NCBI RefSeq assembly: GCF_003597395.2
Contig: NC_133770.1
Span: 293,074,454 to 293,138,453, forward strand
Length of the DNA stretch: 64,000 bases
Reading direction: 5' to 3'
DNA from: Chelonoidis abingdonii
Lineage: Eukaryota; Chordata; Testudines; Testudinidae
The position numbers were made by a program, and so were the translations under genes. Below the pieces are notes generated by a model. It did no database searches. It was given only the letters and a program-made list of their open reading frames with translations, and was not told the origin of the DNA. Position 1 is the first letter of the stretch; each line of letters begins with the position of its first letter. Below, piece after piece: positions 24,001 through 35,588 of the stretch.

Positions 24001-25976
24001 GCCAGATACCTTGACCGGGTGGAAGGTTTCCTGCTACCCAGGAGAACTTGTCGTACTGATGCACAGCAACGTAACTCTGACTGGTTTAGCCACACAGCAG
24101 CCACGCCGTGAGGTGAAGGGCCTGCAGGTCTGAGTGGCGAAGCCTGCTGTGGTCCTGAGTTATGAGGTCTGGGTGGAGTGGTAGGGTAATTGGGTTGGCT
24201 ATCGACAGGTCGAGCAAGGTGGTGTACAACTGCTGCCTGGGCCATGCTGGAGCGATCGTGATTAGGCGAGCTCTGGCCCTGCAGAGTTTTAGCAGGACCT
24301 TGTGAACCAGCGGGAATGATAGGAAGGCATAAAGCAGCTGGCTCTTCCACGGCATCAGGAAAGCATCTGAGATCGATCCCGGGGAGAGACCTTGGAAGAA
24401 GCAGAACATCTGGCATTTCCTGTTCATGCAGGAAGCGAACAGGTCTATGTGGGGAAATCCCCACTTCTGGAAAACAGAATGAATAACGTCCGGGCGGATC
24501 GACCACTCGTGAGACAGGAAGGACCTGCCGAGTCGATCCGCCAGTGTTCCGAACCCCTGGGAGAAAGGACGCTACTAGGTCTATCGAGTGGGCTATGCAA
24601 AAGTCCCAGAGTTGGATGGCCTCCTGACAAAGGGGGGAGGATCGTCCCTGCTTGTTTATGTAGTACATGGCCGTTATGTTGTCTGTAAACACTGACACAC
24701 AATGGCCTTGTAAATGTTGCTGGAACGCCTGGAACGCCAGGCGGACTGCTCTCAGTTCTTGGACATTTATGTGTAATGCCAGCTCCTGAGATGACCAGAG
24801 GCATTGAGTACGAAGGTGTCCGAGGTGAGCACTCCAGCTGAGAGATGAGACGTTCATCGTCAGGGACATTGAGGGCTGGGGCGGATGGAACGGTAGCCCT
24901 GTACACACCAGGGAGGGAGTTAGCCACCAGTCTAGGGAGCCTAGGGTGCTCGGGGGAATGGTGACTATTGTGTCTATTGGGTCCCTGCTCGGGCGGTATA
25001 CCGAGTTGAGCCAAGCTTGGAGAGGACGGAGGCAGAGTCTGGCATATTTGGTTACGAACGTGCAGGCAGCCATGTAACCCAGGAGACCGAGACAAGTGTG
25101 AGCCAAAGTCGTTGGGAAATTCTGTAGACCTCGGATGATTGTTGCCATCGTCTGAAACCGCGGCTGTGGTAAGCAGGCTCTGGCTAGATTGGAGTCCAGG
25201 ACAGCTCCTATGAAGTCTAACCTCTGCGTGGGAACCAGAGTGGATTTTTCTATATTGATCATCAGGCCTAGATGTGTGAATAGGTCCTTGACAATTACCA
25301 CATGCTGGTGACTTGTGTCTTGGAGGCCTCTCGTATGAGCCAATCGTCCAGATACGGAAAAATGTGTATTCGGTGTCAGCAGAGATAGACGGCGACTATG
25401 GCCATACACTTTGTAAATGCCCTTGGGGCTGCAGAAAGGCCAAATGGCAGGACTGTAAACTGGAAGTGCTGACGGTTGGCTACGAAGCGGAGGTACCTCC
25501 TGTGTGGAGGAAAAAATAGCAATGTGAAAGTACACGTCCTTCATATTGAGGGCAGCATACCAGTCTCCAGGATCCAAGAACGGGATAATGGTCCCCAGCG
25601 ATACCATGCGGAACTTCAACTTTGTCATAAACTGGTTGAGTCCTCGCAGGTCTAGGATAGGTCTGAGACCTCCCTTCGACTTGGTGATTAGGAAATAACA
25701 GGCGTAAAACCCCTTGCCCCTTTCATTCTTTGGTACCTCCTCTATAGCTCCCCTGGCAAAGAGCATCCGCACCTCTTGCAAGAGGAATTGCTCATGAGAG
25801 GGGTCCCTGAAGAGAGACGGGGTTGAAATAAATTGGAGGTGGTACCCATACTCCACCATGCGTAGGACCCAGCGATCTGAAGTTAACTGAGACCACGCCA
25901 GGAGGAAGAAGAAGAGACGGTTGGAGAAGGGAGGAGAAGGATCCTGGCCTGTAACTGGTATGCTGCTCTCGGGCAC
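23997..25976 (-). pseudogene. DIRS reverse transcriptase/RNase H, frame-disrupted
   Basis: A 659-codon open frame that looks intact but is a chimera. Its start reads a DIRS RT fingers domain (KGFYACYFLI, GGLRPILDLRGLN). It then runs out of phase, so the catalytic YLDDW at 25354-25340 lies in another frame, where a TGA precedes it. It returns to phase for the thumb/RNase H part (QRLDFIGAVLDS, QELRAVRLAF, VFTDNITAMYYINKQG). Two compensating indels, or the equivalent, explain this. The start overlaps the gag-like frame by 94 nt in a different phase, as is usual for DIRS. Confidence 0.87.
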
Positions 25977-28042
25977 ACCTTCAAAAGGTTTGTCTTTGGT
26001 CCGGCTGGTGGTTTCGAGGGACCTTGATTTTGACCCCCTTGGGGGCCTGATTGTCGTCTACGAACACCTCGGCTGCGCCGCCTGCCAAAGTCCTGTCTTT
26101 GTCTAGGCATAGAGTATGGGCGGTGAGGCTGGGGACAGAAAGGCCTACGTTGAGTCACCAGTGTATGCATGCCGAGAGAGCGCATTATGACCCTGTTGTC
26201 CTTCAGGCTTTGCAGCCTGGGGTCAGTCTTTTCTGAGAAGAGACCTTTACCATCAAATGACAGGTCCCGAATGGCATACTGCAGCTCCAGTGGGAGGCTT
26301 GAAACCTGAAGCCATGAGATGCGCCTCATGGCAACATGTGAGGCCAGAGTCCTGGCTGCTGAGTCGGCTGCATCCAACGAGGCCTTGAGGGAAGTTCTGG
26401 CCACCTTTTTCCCTTCCTCCAAGAAGGCAGCGAACTCTTGGCGGGAGTCTTGAGGGAGAAGCTCCGTAGACTTACCCACCACTGTCCAGGTGTTATAATT
26501 ATAGTGGCTAAGCAGGGCTTGCTGATTTGCCACCCAGAGCTGTAGGGCACCTGCCAAGTACACTTTGCAGCCGAGTAAGTCCATTTGCCTAGCCTCCTTC
26601 AATTTCGGGGCTGGTGCCTGCTGGCCATGGCGTTCTCTCTCATTAACAGACTGGACGACTAGTGAGCAGGGAGGAGAATGGACATACAAGTACTCGTACC
26701 CTTTAGAGGGCACCATGTATTTACGCTCGACTCCCCTGGCCGCAGGAGGGATAGAGGCTGGAGACTGCCATATAGTATCGGCATTGGCCTGGATGGTCTG
26801 AATAAACGGTAGGGCCACTGTGGTGGGGGCATCCGCCGACAGAATTTCCACTACCGGGTCCTCTACCTCCGGAACCTCCTCCAGCTGGAGGTTCATATTG
26901 AATGCTACCCTCCTCAGGAGGTCCTGATGGGCTCTCAGGTCGACTGGAGGAGGGCCCGAGGAGGATGTTCCTGCCACCGCCTCATCTGGAGGCGAGGAAG
27001 AGGAGATGCCGGGGACGAGTGGGTCCTGTGTGGCCTCTTGGTTTTGGGGGCCCTCCTGCTCCAGTGGAACCTGGGAGTCCAGTGGGTGAACTGGGGCTTC
27101 CTCCATAGCAGTCAGAGGAGGATGGCTAACTGTCGCCTCTGGCACTCGGTGCTCTGATGGGACAGAGCAGGACGGAACTACTGGTACCCCTTGGGCCTGG
27201 TGGTACGCCCAAGGTGTCCAGAAAGACCACTGATCGGGGCCTTGGTCCTGGGCCTGGGTCTCTTGGAAGACTCTAGTGGGCACATCGGAATCGTGGTCCT
27301 GTGCATAAGAGCTGTCCGCGTGGGACGACACTGATGCGTGTCTGGATGGCCATGGAGGGGCTGAAAAGCCCTGGGCAGAATCTCTGTCTCTAGCGGACCT
27401 TGCTCTACTCGGCACCGGGGACCGGTACCAGGAGGCATACTAGTACCGGGAACGAGATCGGGACCTGCGACCGGACCGGTGCCGGGAGGTCGACCGAGAT
27501 TTCGAGGCTTGACGTTGGGAGTGGCTACGGGAGTCACGGTGCCTGGAGCAGTGCCAGGAGCTGGAACGGTGCCGAGAGTAGCGGGCCAGTGAACGGGATA
27601 CTGAACGGTGCCACGAGTGCGACTGGTACCGAGGAGGAGAATGGTGCCGGGACTGCAAGTGGCATCGGGAGTGGGAGTGCCGACGGGACCTAGAACATCT
27701 GCATGACCGTGATCGTGAACGGTGCCGCTCTGCTGTGCCGACAGAGGATGGTCTTATCAAGGCAGGCTTGCCGATAGACTGTATTGCCGGCACCGGCGGT
27801 GCCAGGGGTTGAGGCAGCATCGACTCTGTCATGGCAATCAGATCCCTCGCCGTTGAGAATGTCTCCAGCGTGGATGGAACAGTAAGCTCAACCACAGCTC
27901 GTGCCGGGGAGCTGACAGGCACCGGACTCGACGGCCCTCTTGGGACTGGAATCGACGGTGCCGACGTCGTCGGTGCCGCGGCAGGTGTCGGTGCTGGGCG
28001 ATCCAACTTAGACGAGCTCTCTGGCTGCGGTGCAGGTGGCAT
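25883..28042 (-). pseudogene. DIRS gag-like protein with SR-rich domain, one stop
   Basis: A 720-codon minus-strand frame with a single in-frame TAG (27440-27442). Residues about 104-200 (27733-27440) are an arginine/serine-dipeptide domain with runs such as RHRSRSRS and RSGRRSRSRSRY, resembling host splicing-factor RS domains. The C-terminal two thirds carries a DLRAHQDLLRRVAFNMNLQ helix block shared with the second DIRS copy. DIRS ORF1 products are presumed nucleic-acid-binding structural proteins; the function of the RS region is unknown. Confidence 0.75.
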
Positions 28043-28377
28043 GGAAGCAGCAGGAGTCTTAGGCTCTCAACCTCGGGGAGAGGGAGCGGTGCCGAGTCGA
28101 CTTCGGTGCCGGCAACTGCCGGTGCCGAGAGGCCTTGGCAGTACTGGCATGGTCCTGTGCCGAGGAGGCGCTTCTGTCCAATTGACCAGTGCTTGGTGCT
28201 GAAGGCGGAGGGGTAAGCCACCTCCATGAGGAGCTGTTTTAGCCGAAAGTCCTGTCCTTTTTGTTCTTGGCTTAAAAGCTTGCAAATGCGACACTTATCT
28301 ACAGGTGAGATTCCCGAGGCACTTAAGACAGGAGTCGTGTGGATCTCCTGTTGGCATCGCTTTGCACGGTCGAGCAC
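27838..28377 (-). pseudogene. DIRS gag-like N-terminus, frameshifted
   Basis: A 179-codon frame whose first 60 or so residues (CRICKLLSQEQKGQDFRLKQ) plausibly form the N-terminus of the gag-like protein. A frameshift near 28050-28100 separates it from the SR-rich frame. A Cys pair (CRIC) is visible, but I cannot assign a zinc finger. Confidence 0.55.
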
Positions 28378-28559
28378 GGTATGAAACCCGGTGAACCAGG
28401 CATGAGCCCAGCACCGGTGCAGGGAAGGGAATCCCCGAACCCTCTTAACTATAACACTAAACTATGAACGATAAAATTAACTATATAAAACTTTGAACTA
28501 TATCACAAATACTAGAGAACTAGAGTAGCTAGGGGGGTGGAGGTCAGTAAAACCGCATT

Positions 28560-28759
28560 CACTGTTTCAACGACCGTCACGGCGGTAGAAGGAACTGAGG
28601 GGCGGTTGGGGAGGCAGGAGTATATATCCGCACCATAGCGGCGCCACTCCAGGGGGCCCAGCCGACCACCGATGTTGCTAGGGTAAAAATCTTCCGCGAA
28701 CGTGCATGCAGCGCACGCACACCTAATTGGAATCGATATGAGCAAGCCTCGAAGAAGAA
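28560..28759 (-). repeat. DIRS terminal inverted repeat (gene-sense 5' end)
   Basis: Inverted copy of 22684-22890; it ends at CTCGAAGAAGAAC, adjoining the flank TGTAGGAATTT. It is expected to contain the element's promoter. Confidence 0.88.
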
Positions 28760-29650
28760 CTGTAGGAATTTAGGAAGAGGTGAGTTTTGAGACAGACTTG
28801 AATATGTGGCATTTTATGACTTTGGCTGGGAGATTTTCTTCTTGTATGTGTGGGAGCATGGGAGAAACACAGAGGGATTTGAGAGAGAGAAGCAGAAAAT
28901 CAGAATATCAAGGATGCATTACTGGTAGAGTCAATCAGGAACTGATTACTTGAGAAGCCTGTAGATCAGATGGACAGACAAGCTCATAGTGAGGGCCTTA
29001 AGTAATGACAAAGAGCTCATGTTGATGTGAAAGAAGAGACAGGGAGCCAGAAAGATGAGCCAGAAAGATCTTGGCAGTTGTGATATGAATTGATTTAACA
29101 GGGAGCAATGTGGTTTGTGTCATGAGTTGATGGAAGCCTGAAAAACAGCCTTGGCAGTCTAGAGAGACAAGAAGGGCCGAACTTTGATATACTACTTAGA
29201 CAGAAGTGGCAAGACTTGGTCAGGGACTGGATTTGTGGCTTCAGAGAGAGGGCAGTGTTAACTTAAAGAGGACACCCAGTCATGGACCTGCGTGACTAAG
29301 AGCATGTAGAGATATGGAGAAATGGGGTGAGGTAAAGGCTTGAGTAGGGAAGATATCAAAGTTCAAATTTGGCCACACTGATTTAAAGTGACATGTGGAC
29401 ATCTGAAACAACATTGCGTGGTCTGGAAAGAAACTTTTGGGGCTGGAGTGGCAAGAAATCTGAACTTGTGGTGTTAAGGGGGCGGGGGGAAAAGAATTGT
29501 GAAACTCTGCTTGGAAGAAGGCTGAGGCGGAAGAATCAGTTAGGGATGGCAAAAAATTGGACCTTGATATGGATGGTGGTGTGGAATTATACTTTTTGGA
29601 AAGAGAGGGGTTGGGAAGCTTTTCTGTGATTGGAAGAGAGGAAGTAGAAT
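28760..29650 (+). repeat. Ancient repeat-like tract
   Basis: The wording resembles degraded LINE 3' regions seen across amniotes (GAGGTGAGTTTTGAGACAG, GAGGGCCTTAAG, GGGAGCCAG). It may be the other half of the repeat interrupted by DIRS. No open frame; family uncertain. Confidence 0.35.
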
Positions 29651-30921
29651 TGAGGAGTCAAAAGCAAGCAGTTGTTGTCTTGAGGTGAAGGCCAATTGCA
29701 CAAGAAGTCAGAATAAACAAACAAGCATCACTTTAAGAATAAAGTATATTTATCTGCATAATGCAATAAGTAATTGCTTAATAGTCCATCTCTCAAGATA
29801 GAACAATTAAATGCTGTTCCTTAGGGAGTAGAAGGGAAGAGTTGCACGAGTTTCCATAATCATGCACAGTAGGATACTTCTACACAGAATACTGAAGGAC
29901 CTGGATTGTCTCAACAACCCTACATCATTTGAAGAGCAATAGACAGAAAAACATTGCAAAAAGAAAGTGAAAAGGGACCAGTCTGCAGGTTCTAAAATCA
30001 CATCTTAGTAACAAAACTCAGAAAAGTATTGGTTTCTTAAAACAATTTTCATCCTGACAGAATCCAAGCTGATCTGACAGATAAGTGTTTTAGCATTCTG
30101 TGCGTCAGTGTATGATGACCTCATATTTGTAAACTGCCTTGTATATTTACTCAGATAGATAAAGTAAATAAATTGAGCAAAAGTCTCCTTTATTTAATTC
30201 TTAAGAGATTTCCCAGGATATTGGATAATAAATTCACATTTTCTTAACATCAAGTTCTCTGTCACGGAGAAATGACTAAAAGTTTAACTGATAGCATGCT
30301 GAGCAGTAGCAATACGCTTCCCTTAGAATGCAGCTGTGACTGCTTACGTCCCCCTCACCCCATTTTGTATTAAACAACGGATTCAATTTGTATCAAAATA
30401 CACACAACTTGCTCTGCTTTAACTATATTTTGTAAAAAAGGCTCCAGTCACACTAAGGCTTAATAATGAATATGGAGCAGTTTAAACAGCATCTGGAGGA
30501 AGAATTTTATTTTCACCATATCATGATCACAACCCATTCTAATTAGCCCAGTCGATTTTCATTTGGATGTTAAATAAAGAATCGATTTCAAGAAATAGTT
30601 CCTCATTAGATGTGCCTTTAATTACAATTTATTTTCTATCATTTGCAGCTACCTTTGTACAGTGTAAGCAATTGACTGGTGAAAACTATCTAAATATCCA
30701 TCATTAAGTGACCTTCAGATGAAGATATCTACTAACAGTTTTTTTTTTTTTTTTAACAACAACAATCTCCCATATTTCCTGATAAAAAGAGAGCAGCCCC
30801 CTGCTCCCCTTTTGAGTAAGACTTTGTTGCTACCTTGCATCTACTGTTTAATTTTCAAGTAGTATATCATGAATTGGACTATCTCAAAGTAAATTCTTTC
30901 CTGAATGAAATAATATCTTAC

Positions 30922-31039
30922 CTTTCTGAGGCCTGATAATAAAAGACTGTGTGGCTCCGTTCACCAGTCTGCAATATCCATCTATCAGGTCAGCCATATT
31001 CTCTGCAATGGTTAAGGATGGTGCTGTCACTGTCAGAGG
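30922..31039 (-). CDS. PTK2: PTK2 exon: FERM F3 C-terminal helix, residues ~326-365
   Basis: This 118-nt exon lies between a TTGTTAG acceptor and a GTAAGAT donor. It encodes PLTVTAPSLTIAENMADLID, then GYCRLVNGATQSFIIRPQK, and the first base of the next codon. It contains the terminal helix of lobe F3 (AENMADLIDGYCRL), a hallmark of FAK-family FERM domains, followed by the start of the FERM-kinase linker. Confidence 0.97.
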
Positions 31040-31722
31040 CTAACAAAAAAAAACAAGGCACCAACAAGAGAGGCATTATTTGGGTCGCAAGCGTTCAGCA
31101 GAACAGCTGTGCCATTGCATCAGTGATTTGTACATACTTGAAAACATTAAACAAAGATGTGGGCAAGAGTAAAACTATATACATCAGATTATTAGCAGGG
31201 ATTATTTGTACTCTGGTAGCACCAATAATATACTAAGTGCCACCTGCATCTATAGGAGGACATATTTTAATATATGTTGTATGACTATTTTTGCAGAGGA
31301 ATATCACTCCTGATTAGTACCCCCTAAAGAACAGGGTCTGAAGGTGCAGCAAATTAAAATTTTTTTCCTAAACGAAAAATTAACCTGGTTTTATTTAAGT
31401 AGTTTCTCAGGCTAGCCTCTAGTGGCCAATTGTCCACAGAAAACAGACAATCAACACTGATGTCCCAATCTTGACATAATTTTCTTCTGCTGTGCAAGCT
31501 GTTTATTCCTCAGAACTCTTAAAGGTGATATCTCCACTATGCTTTTCTTTTCTACGCTCCTACAGCAACACATTCCTTGCCCTAAAAGTAAGTCTTCTCC
31601 AACTTTAAAAAGTCCAAGCTTAAACACTGTTTTGGTATTAACTGTTCATGTCAACGTTTTTTTCTCTCTCTTCCATGTGGACACAGACAGCCTGTCCTCT
31701 CTTTTTTTCAAATCCTTAGAGG

Positions 31723-31925
31723 CTGCTGTTGTCCAGTGGATAGGACACAAGTACAGGAGATGTGATTTCTATTCCCAGCTCCGTCACTAGCTCACAGTAT
31801 GACCTTGGGAAGCCACCTCTTGGTGCTTTAGTTTCCCCATCTATAAAATGGTGACAATACTACTTAATCATCATTTGGAGCTCTATGAATGAAAAAAGTG
31901 TGATGTACACTCCCATTATTATTAA
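31723..31925 (+). mobile_element. MIR-like SINE
   Basis: A tRNA-like head (GTCCAGTGGATAGGACACAAG) is followed by the MIR core signature: CAGCTCCGTCACTAG, TGACCTTGGGAAGCCAC, TTTCCCCATCTATAAAATGG. Confidence 0.75.
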
Positions 31926-32197
31926 TGCTAGAGCAGCAGGACAGTTACTTTATTTATTTATGCTTCTTTATGGCTTACATCCTTTAAATCTACACTCTTT
32001 TACAAAAATCAAAATACAACAAAACTGAAAACAGAATCACAGAGAATACAGTGAACTGCAAACACAATGTTAAAATAACTGCCAACCAGAATCATAATAA
32101 CCTGATCACTCTCTCTCTTAACTCACTCTCTCTCCCAATGACCCAAGGCAAAAAAAAGGTTTGCAGAATGCCTGGAAAGTAACAAATGCAGCTGTTA

Positions 32198-32410
32198 TAA
32201 TTTATTTGTATTGTGTAAGGCCTAGAGACTCCAACGGAGACTGGAGTCCCACTCTGCAATTAACTGTAAAAACACATTGTAAGGCAGTTCCCTGTCTCAA
32301 AGAGCTTACCATCTAAATAGACAAGACAAAGAGAGGAGAAGAAACGGAAGCACAGAAAAGTGAAGTGAATTGCCCAAGCCATACAATGGTCAATGGTACA
32401 GGCAGGAATA
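32198..32410 (+). mobile_element. Ancient CORE/MIR-like SINE copy
   Basis: The best-preserved member of the family: TTTATTTGTATTGTG head, TCTCAAAGAGCTTACCATC block, and a MIR-core-like tail (AAGTGAATTGCCCAAGCC). Confidence 0.65.
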
Positions 32411-32459
32411 GACCCACTAGACCACAGTAACCTCAAGCTCTTACAGATAAAGACCATCT

Positions 32460-33010
32460 TCCTCATTCATTATTCTGACCACGTCTCACACACCCGTCTT
32501 TAAATTCTTCCATTAGCCCCCTTTTTCTCCATTACACCAAATACAAACTCCTCTCTCTTCCACTGCTTTGCTTTGTTTTACTCCAGACTATTTATCTGAC
32601 CTAGTCTCTTTATCACACTGCCTGCCTGTTCATCCCCCTACTCTCCACCAATTCTGCCAGACTCTATGCTTTGTTTGTATGTTTCTTCCACAGAGGTCTG
32701 ACTTTTTCCATGTTGCCCCCATGCGTGGAACGCCCTCCTTGACCAAGTTCACCAAGCTACCTCTATCCCCCTTTTTCAAATCCTCCCTTGATACAAAAAA
32801 GGTCCACCAAAACCTCGTCTTATTTCACATATTTACTTACTGTATATATTTTTAATACAAAAAATCCTTAATATTCCCCCCTGCTGTGCGCACGTCTTTC
32901 TTGTGAAACCACAGAATTTTATTACTATGTCCACTGTCTCTCTTCCTTCAGTCCAACTGCACAAGGCCATATCATTTAATTGTAAGCACCTTGGTGCAGG
33001 GAACCTATCC
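32460..33010 (+). repeat. LINE-like 3' tract, weak
   Basis: A pyrimidine-rich stretch ending TTGTAAGCACCTTGGTGCAGGG, which resembles the 3' end of old LINEs such as L2/L3. No reading frame is recognisable. Confidence 0.3.
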
Positions 33011-33182
33011 TATTTATTTATGCCAACTCTTGCTAATCACTCACATTCGTGCTGAATAAGTTCAGCATAATGTGCCTGCAGAACTAATATGAAACCAAGC
33101 TCATTTTCCCCTGGGACAAACCAAGTACCGAAATCCAGAAGTGAAAAGCCAGAGAAACAAACCCCAGGCCTTATATATATAT

Positions 33183-33183
<1 letters not shown>

Positions 33184-33220
<37 letters not shown>
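33184..33220. repeat. CA microsatellite
   Basis: About 18 uninterrupted CA units after a short TA tract. Confidence 0.95.
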
Positions 33221-33223
<3 letters not shown>

Positions 33224-33626
33224 AAAATTCAAAGTAACAAACCTATAACTTCAATGCAGTATTATTACAAATTCTTGTAATGTATTTGGTACTCTAAACA
33301 ATCAATTTTTAGGACTATTTCCCCTCCTATAGAATATGAACTACTCTTCTCTGAGCTTTGGTTAATGTTGACATGGCGTAAAATGCTCTTTGCTCTAATT
33401 TAAATGTTCCAATTTATAATATTAACAGGTAAATAAAAATGTCAGAGATTCAGCTTAGCGATAATTTAAGGAAACAAATGAAGTCAAACAGGCAGCCACT
33501 TAAAGATTTGGAATAAACAAATTTATTCTGTTTTATTATAATTAAGTTGTAAAAGAGAGGCTTAAAAAGCATTACTGCACACAGAATAATTTCCTCAAGC
33601 TCCATTTTTGGTATTAGTGTGTGTGT

Positions 33627-33668
33627 GATTATATATATATATATTACACACACACACACACACCCCCC
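33627..33668. repeat. TA/CA compound microsatellite
   Basis: An alternating AT run of about 16 bases followed by CA units and a C run. Confidence 0.95.
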
Positions 33669-33779
33669 CGTATAACTGTTGGAAACAATTTCAATGTAAT
33701 TTTCTTATAGGGCAGAGAAACAAATTATGCATAAACTTTATCAATAACTTTAAGGTAACCACAGCTGTCAATATCTTAC

Positions 33780-33887
33780 CTCAGGTGCTCCTGCTATTTT
33801 GAGCTGTAACATCCCTTTTCTGTCCTTGTCTTCACTGTTTGAATACTGAATAGTCTGCACCTGATTGAAATCTGCCAAGTGGGTAGG
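33780..33887 (-). CDS. PTK2: PTK2 exon: FERM lobe F3, residues ~290-325
   Basis: This 108-nt exon (36 codons, phase 0 at both ends) follows a strong CTGCAG acceptor. It encodes PTHLADFNQVQTIQYSNSED and then KDRKGMLQLKIAGAPE, ending at GTAAGAT. These are central beta strands of lobe F3. The sequence is intact and strongly conserved. Confidence 0.97.
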
Positions 33888-35051
33888 CTGCAGAAAAGCA
33901 TATATAAAAATATTAGACATTCATAAGAATTGCACAATACCTTGACTCTCCTCTTCATTCCCAATATCTCACGTATATATAGCATTAAAAGCTCTACATT
34001 ACATTGAGCAAGCATGAATTCATATCTACCTGATACCAATTCCGGTCTCATCGTGTCATAACCTTCAATATTCCCTCCTTCAATTTCTATGGACTTTACA
34101 CCCCATCATGGTAATCATGTTTGTAAGTGAGGAGGGGTGGACCGAAACCAGTCAATACCATTTCTTATTTGCCTGAAGGGGTCACTGTTAAATTAGGATA
34201 GTTACACACTAGTAACTGAATTCAGATCTTTTGGCATGTCAGTGCAAAACACACCACAATCAGTAGGTCAATCAGGCTGTGTCCACATACATAGCATACT
34301 CAAAGGAAAACATTCTTTGGAGTGCTCTAAGTGGAATGTTCTCAACTGAACACACCACTGATTTCCAAACCTTTCTGTAATCTCTGAATTAAATTCAGTG
34401 AAAGGTAATACATACGCTTAACACAAAGCACAACAGTAAAAAGCTGCCAGATGTGTGGTGGTTATTCCTGTGTGTTTTCTTGAGGCAGAAGGGCATGGGT
34501 ATCTGGGTGCTATAACTTAGTCAAATGAATTTACTTTAAACAAAAGTAAAGTGATGCAGTACAAAATAAATTAACTAAATATCAAAACAAAAACAGATAT
34601 GCTACACTTTCTGGTATCTAGATACTACAGAAATGGTTGAACTACAACAGCTTTAAAATGACAGATAAAAGTGTGGAAGGATTTATTTAGCCAAGTAAAT
34701 ATTCTGCTTAAAAAAAGGGTTACAGATGTGAAATACCTAAATGACTTTTTTTTTTTTTTTTAAGATGTCACCAATATTTTAGATACTTAAATGTGTGCGT
34801 CAATGGGTATCAAAAGCCAGCAAATCCAGAGTTAAGGTCAATAGTGGCTCTTTATTTCACACCATTGTGCTTTCTCCCCAACCCACAGCAAGAGTTAATG
34901 CTCGAGTAACAGCTTTTACTTTGAATTTCCTGCCTTTTCTTAGTTTGGCTCAAAGATTAGACTTTTCATTCATCTTTGTCTAAAGCCCCATTCACAATAA
35001 GCTGAGCTTTACTCCATAGCCTTTGAGACAGGAAAACAGAAGCAGACTTAC
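33888..35051 (-). other. PTK2: PTK2 intron
   Basis: A 1.2-kb AT-rich intron with a short T-run near 34746. No repeat or gene is recognised. Confidence 0.85.
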
Positions 35052-35129
35052 ATTAGAGCCCTTGTCTGTAAGGTAACTGATTCCTTCTTCTGGGCCAATT
35101 GCCAGCTCCACTGAAATAATCCAGCTTGA
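35052..35129 (-). CDS. PTK2: PTK2 exon: FERM lobe F3, residues ~264-289
   Basis: This 78-nt exon (26 codons, phase 0 at both ends) encodes SSWIISVELAIGPEEGISYL followed by TDKGSN. It is the first part of the PH/PTB-like lobe F3. The Ser before the final Asn is Cys in human FAK. The acceptor (AAAAAG) has a poor polypyrimidine tract, but the frame and homology fix the boundary. It is separated from its upstream neighbour by the shortest intron here, 459 bp. Confidence 0.96.
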
Positions 35130-35588
35130 CTTTTTATGTAGAAGGAGGTAGAGATGGTGACATTTAAAGGGAAAGAGAACAAAATTGAGGACAAAGGCTC
35201 TCCAGCATCATTCATTATACTCTTCAGTGAACAATCTTTACAAACTTTTAAACTCTTTAAAACAAATTAAAGAGATTAATATATAACTATTCCTTTCCCT
35301 GGCTTTCGGAAGTTAAGAACCAATGTATATTATTAAATACAATACATTTTTGCATCTACTGACATCTAACTACCACACTCATTCCAAACTCTCATGCTTC
35401 TGAGATACTCATTTTGAGAGATGGGTATGTAATCAATACCTTTTGTGGTTTATGAAACTTAAAAAAAAAGAACACTTTTAATCAAAACGTGTACTATGGA
35501 CAGGTAATTAATTGCAGGTCTAAACAATGTCAATTATACCCATTATTCCATAATGCATTCTGCAGATTACTGAGTTCCCTATACTTAC
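35130..35588 (-). other. PTK2: PTK2 intron, shortest in window
   Basis: A 459-bp AT-rich intron free of recognisable repeats. Confidence 0.9.

Larger units (their letters stand above)
22684..28759 (-). mobile_element. DIRS-type tyrosine-recombinase retrotransposon, near full length
   Basis: A 6.1-kb element in gene-sense orientation, ordered gag-like, RT/RNase H, tyrosine recombinase. Inverted terminal repeats lie at 22684-22890 and about 28560-28759. A region at 22924-23027 is complementary to both outer ends, the internal complementary region that defines DIRS elements. No target duplication is seen, as expected for recombinase-mediated insertion. All three genes are broken by stops or frameshifts. 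The insertion lies within an older repeat. Confidence 0.92.
17447..30921 (-). other. PTK2: PTK2 intron carrying CR1 and DIRS
   Basis: A 13.5-kb intron, of which about 6.1 kb is a DIRS element (22684-28759) and 1.4 kb a CR1 (19998-21420). There is also a Penelope fragment (19803-19903), an ancient SINE (22425-22545), a poly-T run (18122-18143) and an ancient-repeat-like tract (28760-29650). The stretches 17447-19800, 21421-22425 and 29650-30921 hold nothing recognised. Confidence 0.85.
31040..33779 (-). other. PTK2: PTK2 intron
   Basis: A 2.7-kb intron containing a MIR-like SINE (31723-31925), an ancient SINE copy (32198-32410), a weak LINE-like 3' tract (about 32460-33010), and two CA/TA microsatellites (33184-33220 and 33627-33668). 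Confidence 0.85.

Noticed and set aside
23997..25976. Long open frame as a functional reverse transcriptase gene
   Set aside because: The catalytic YLDD segment is in another frame and follows a stop, so the frame is a mosaic of correct and shifted translation.
27440..28042. SR-rich frame as a host splicing-factor gene
   Set aside because: It lies between DIRS terminal repeats, continues in frame into DIRS gag-like sequence after one stop, and has no RRM domain or introns.
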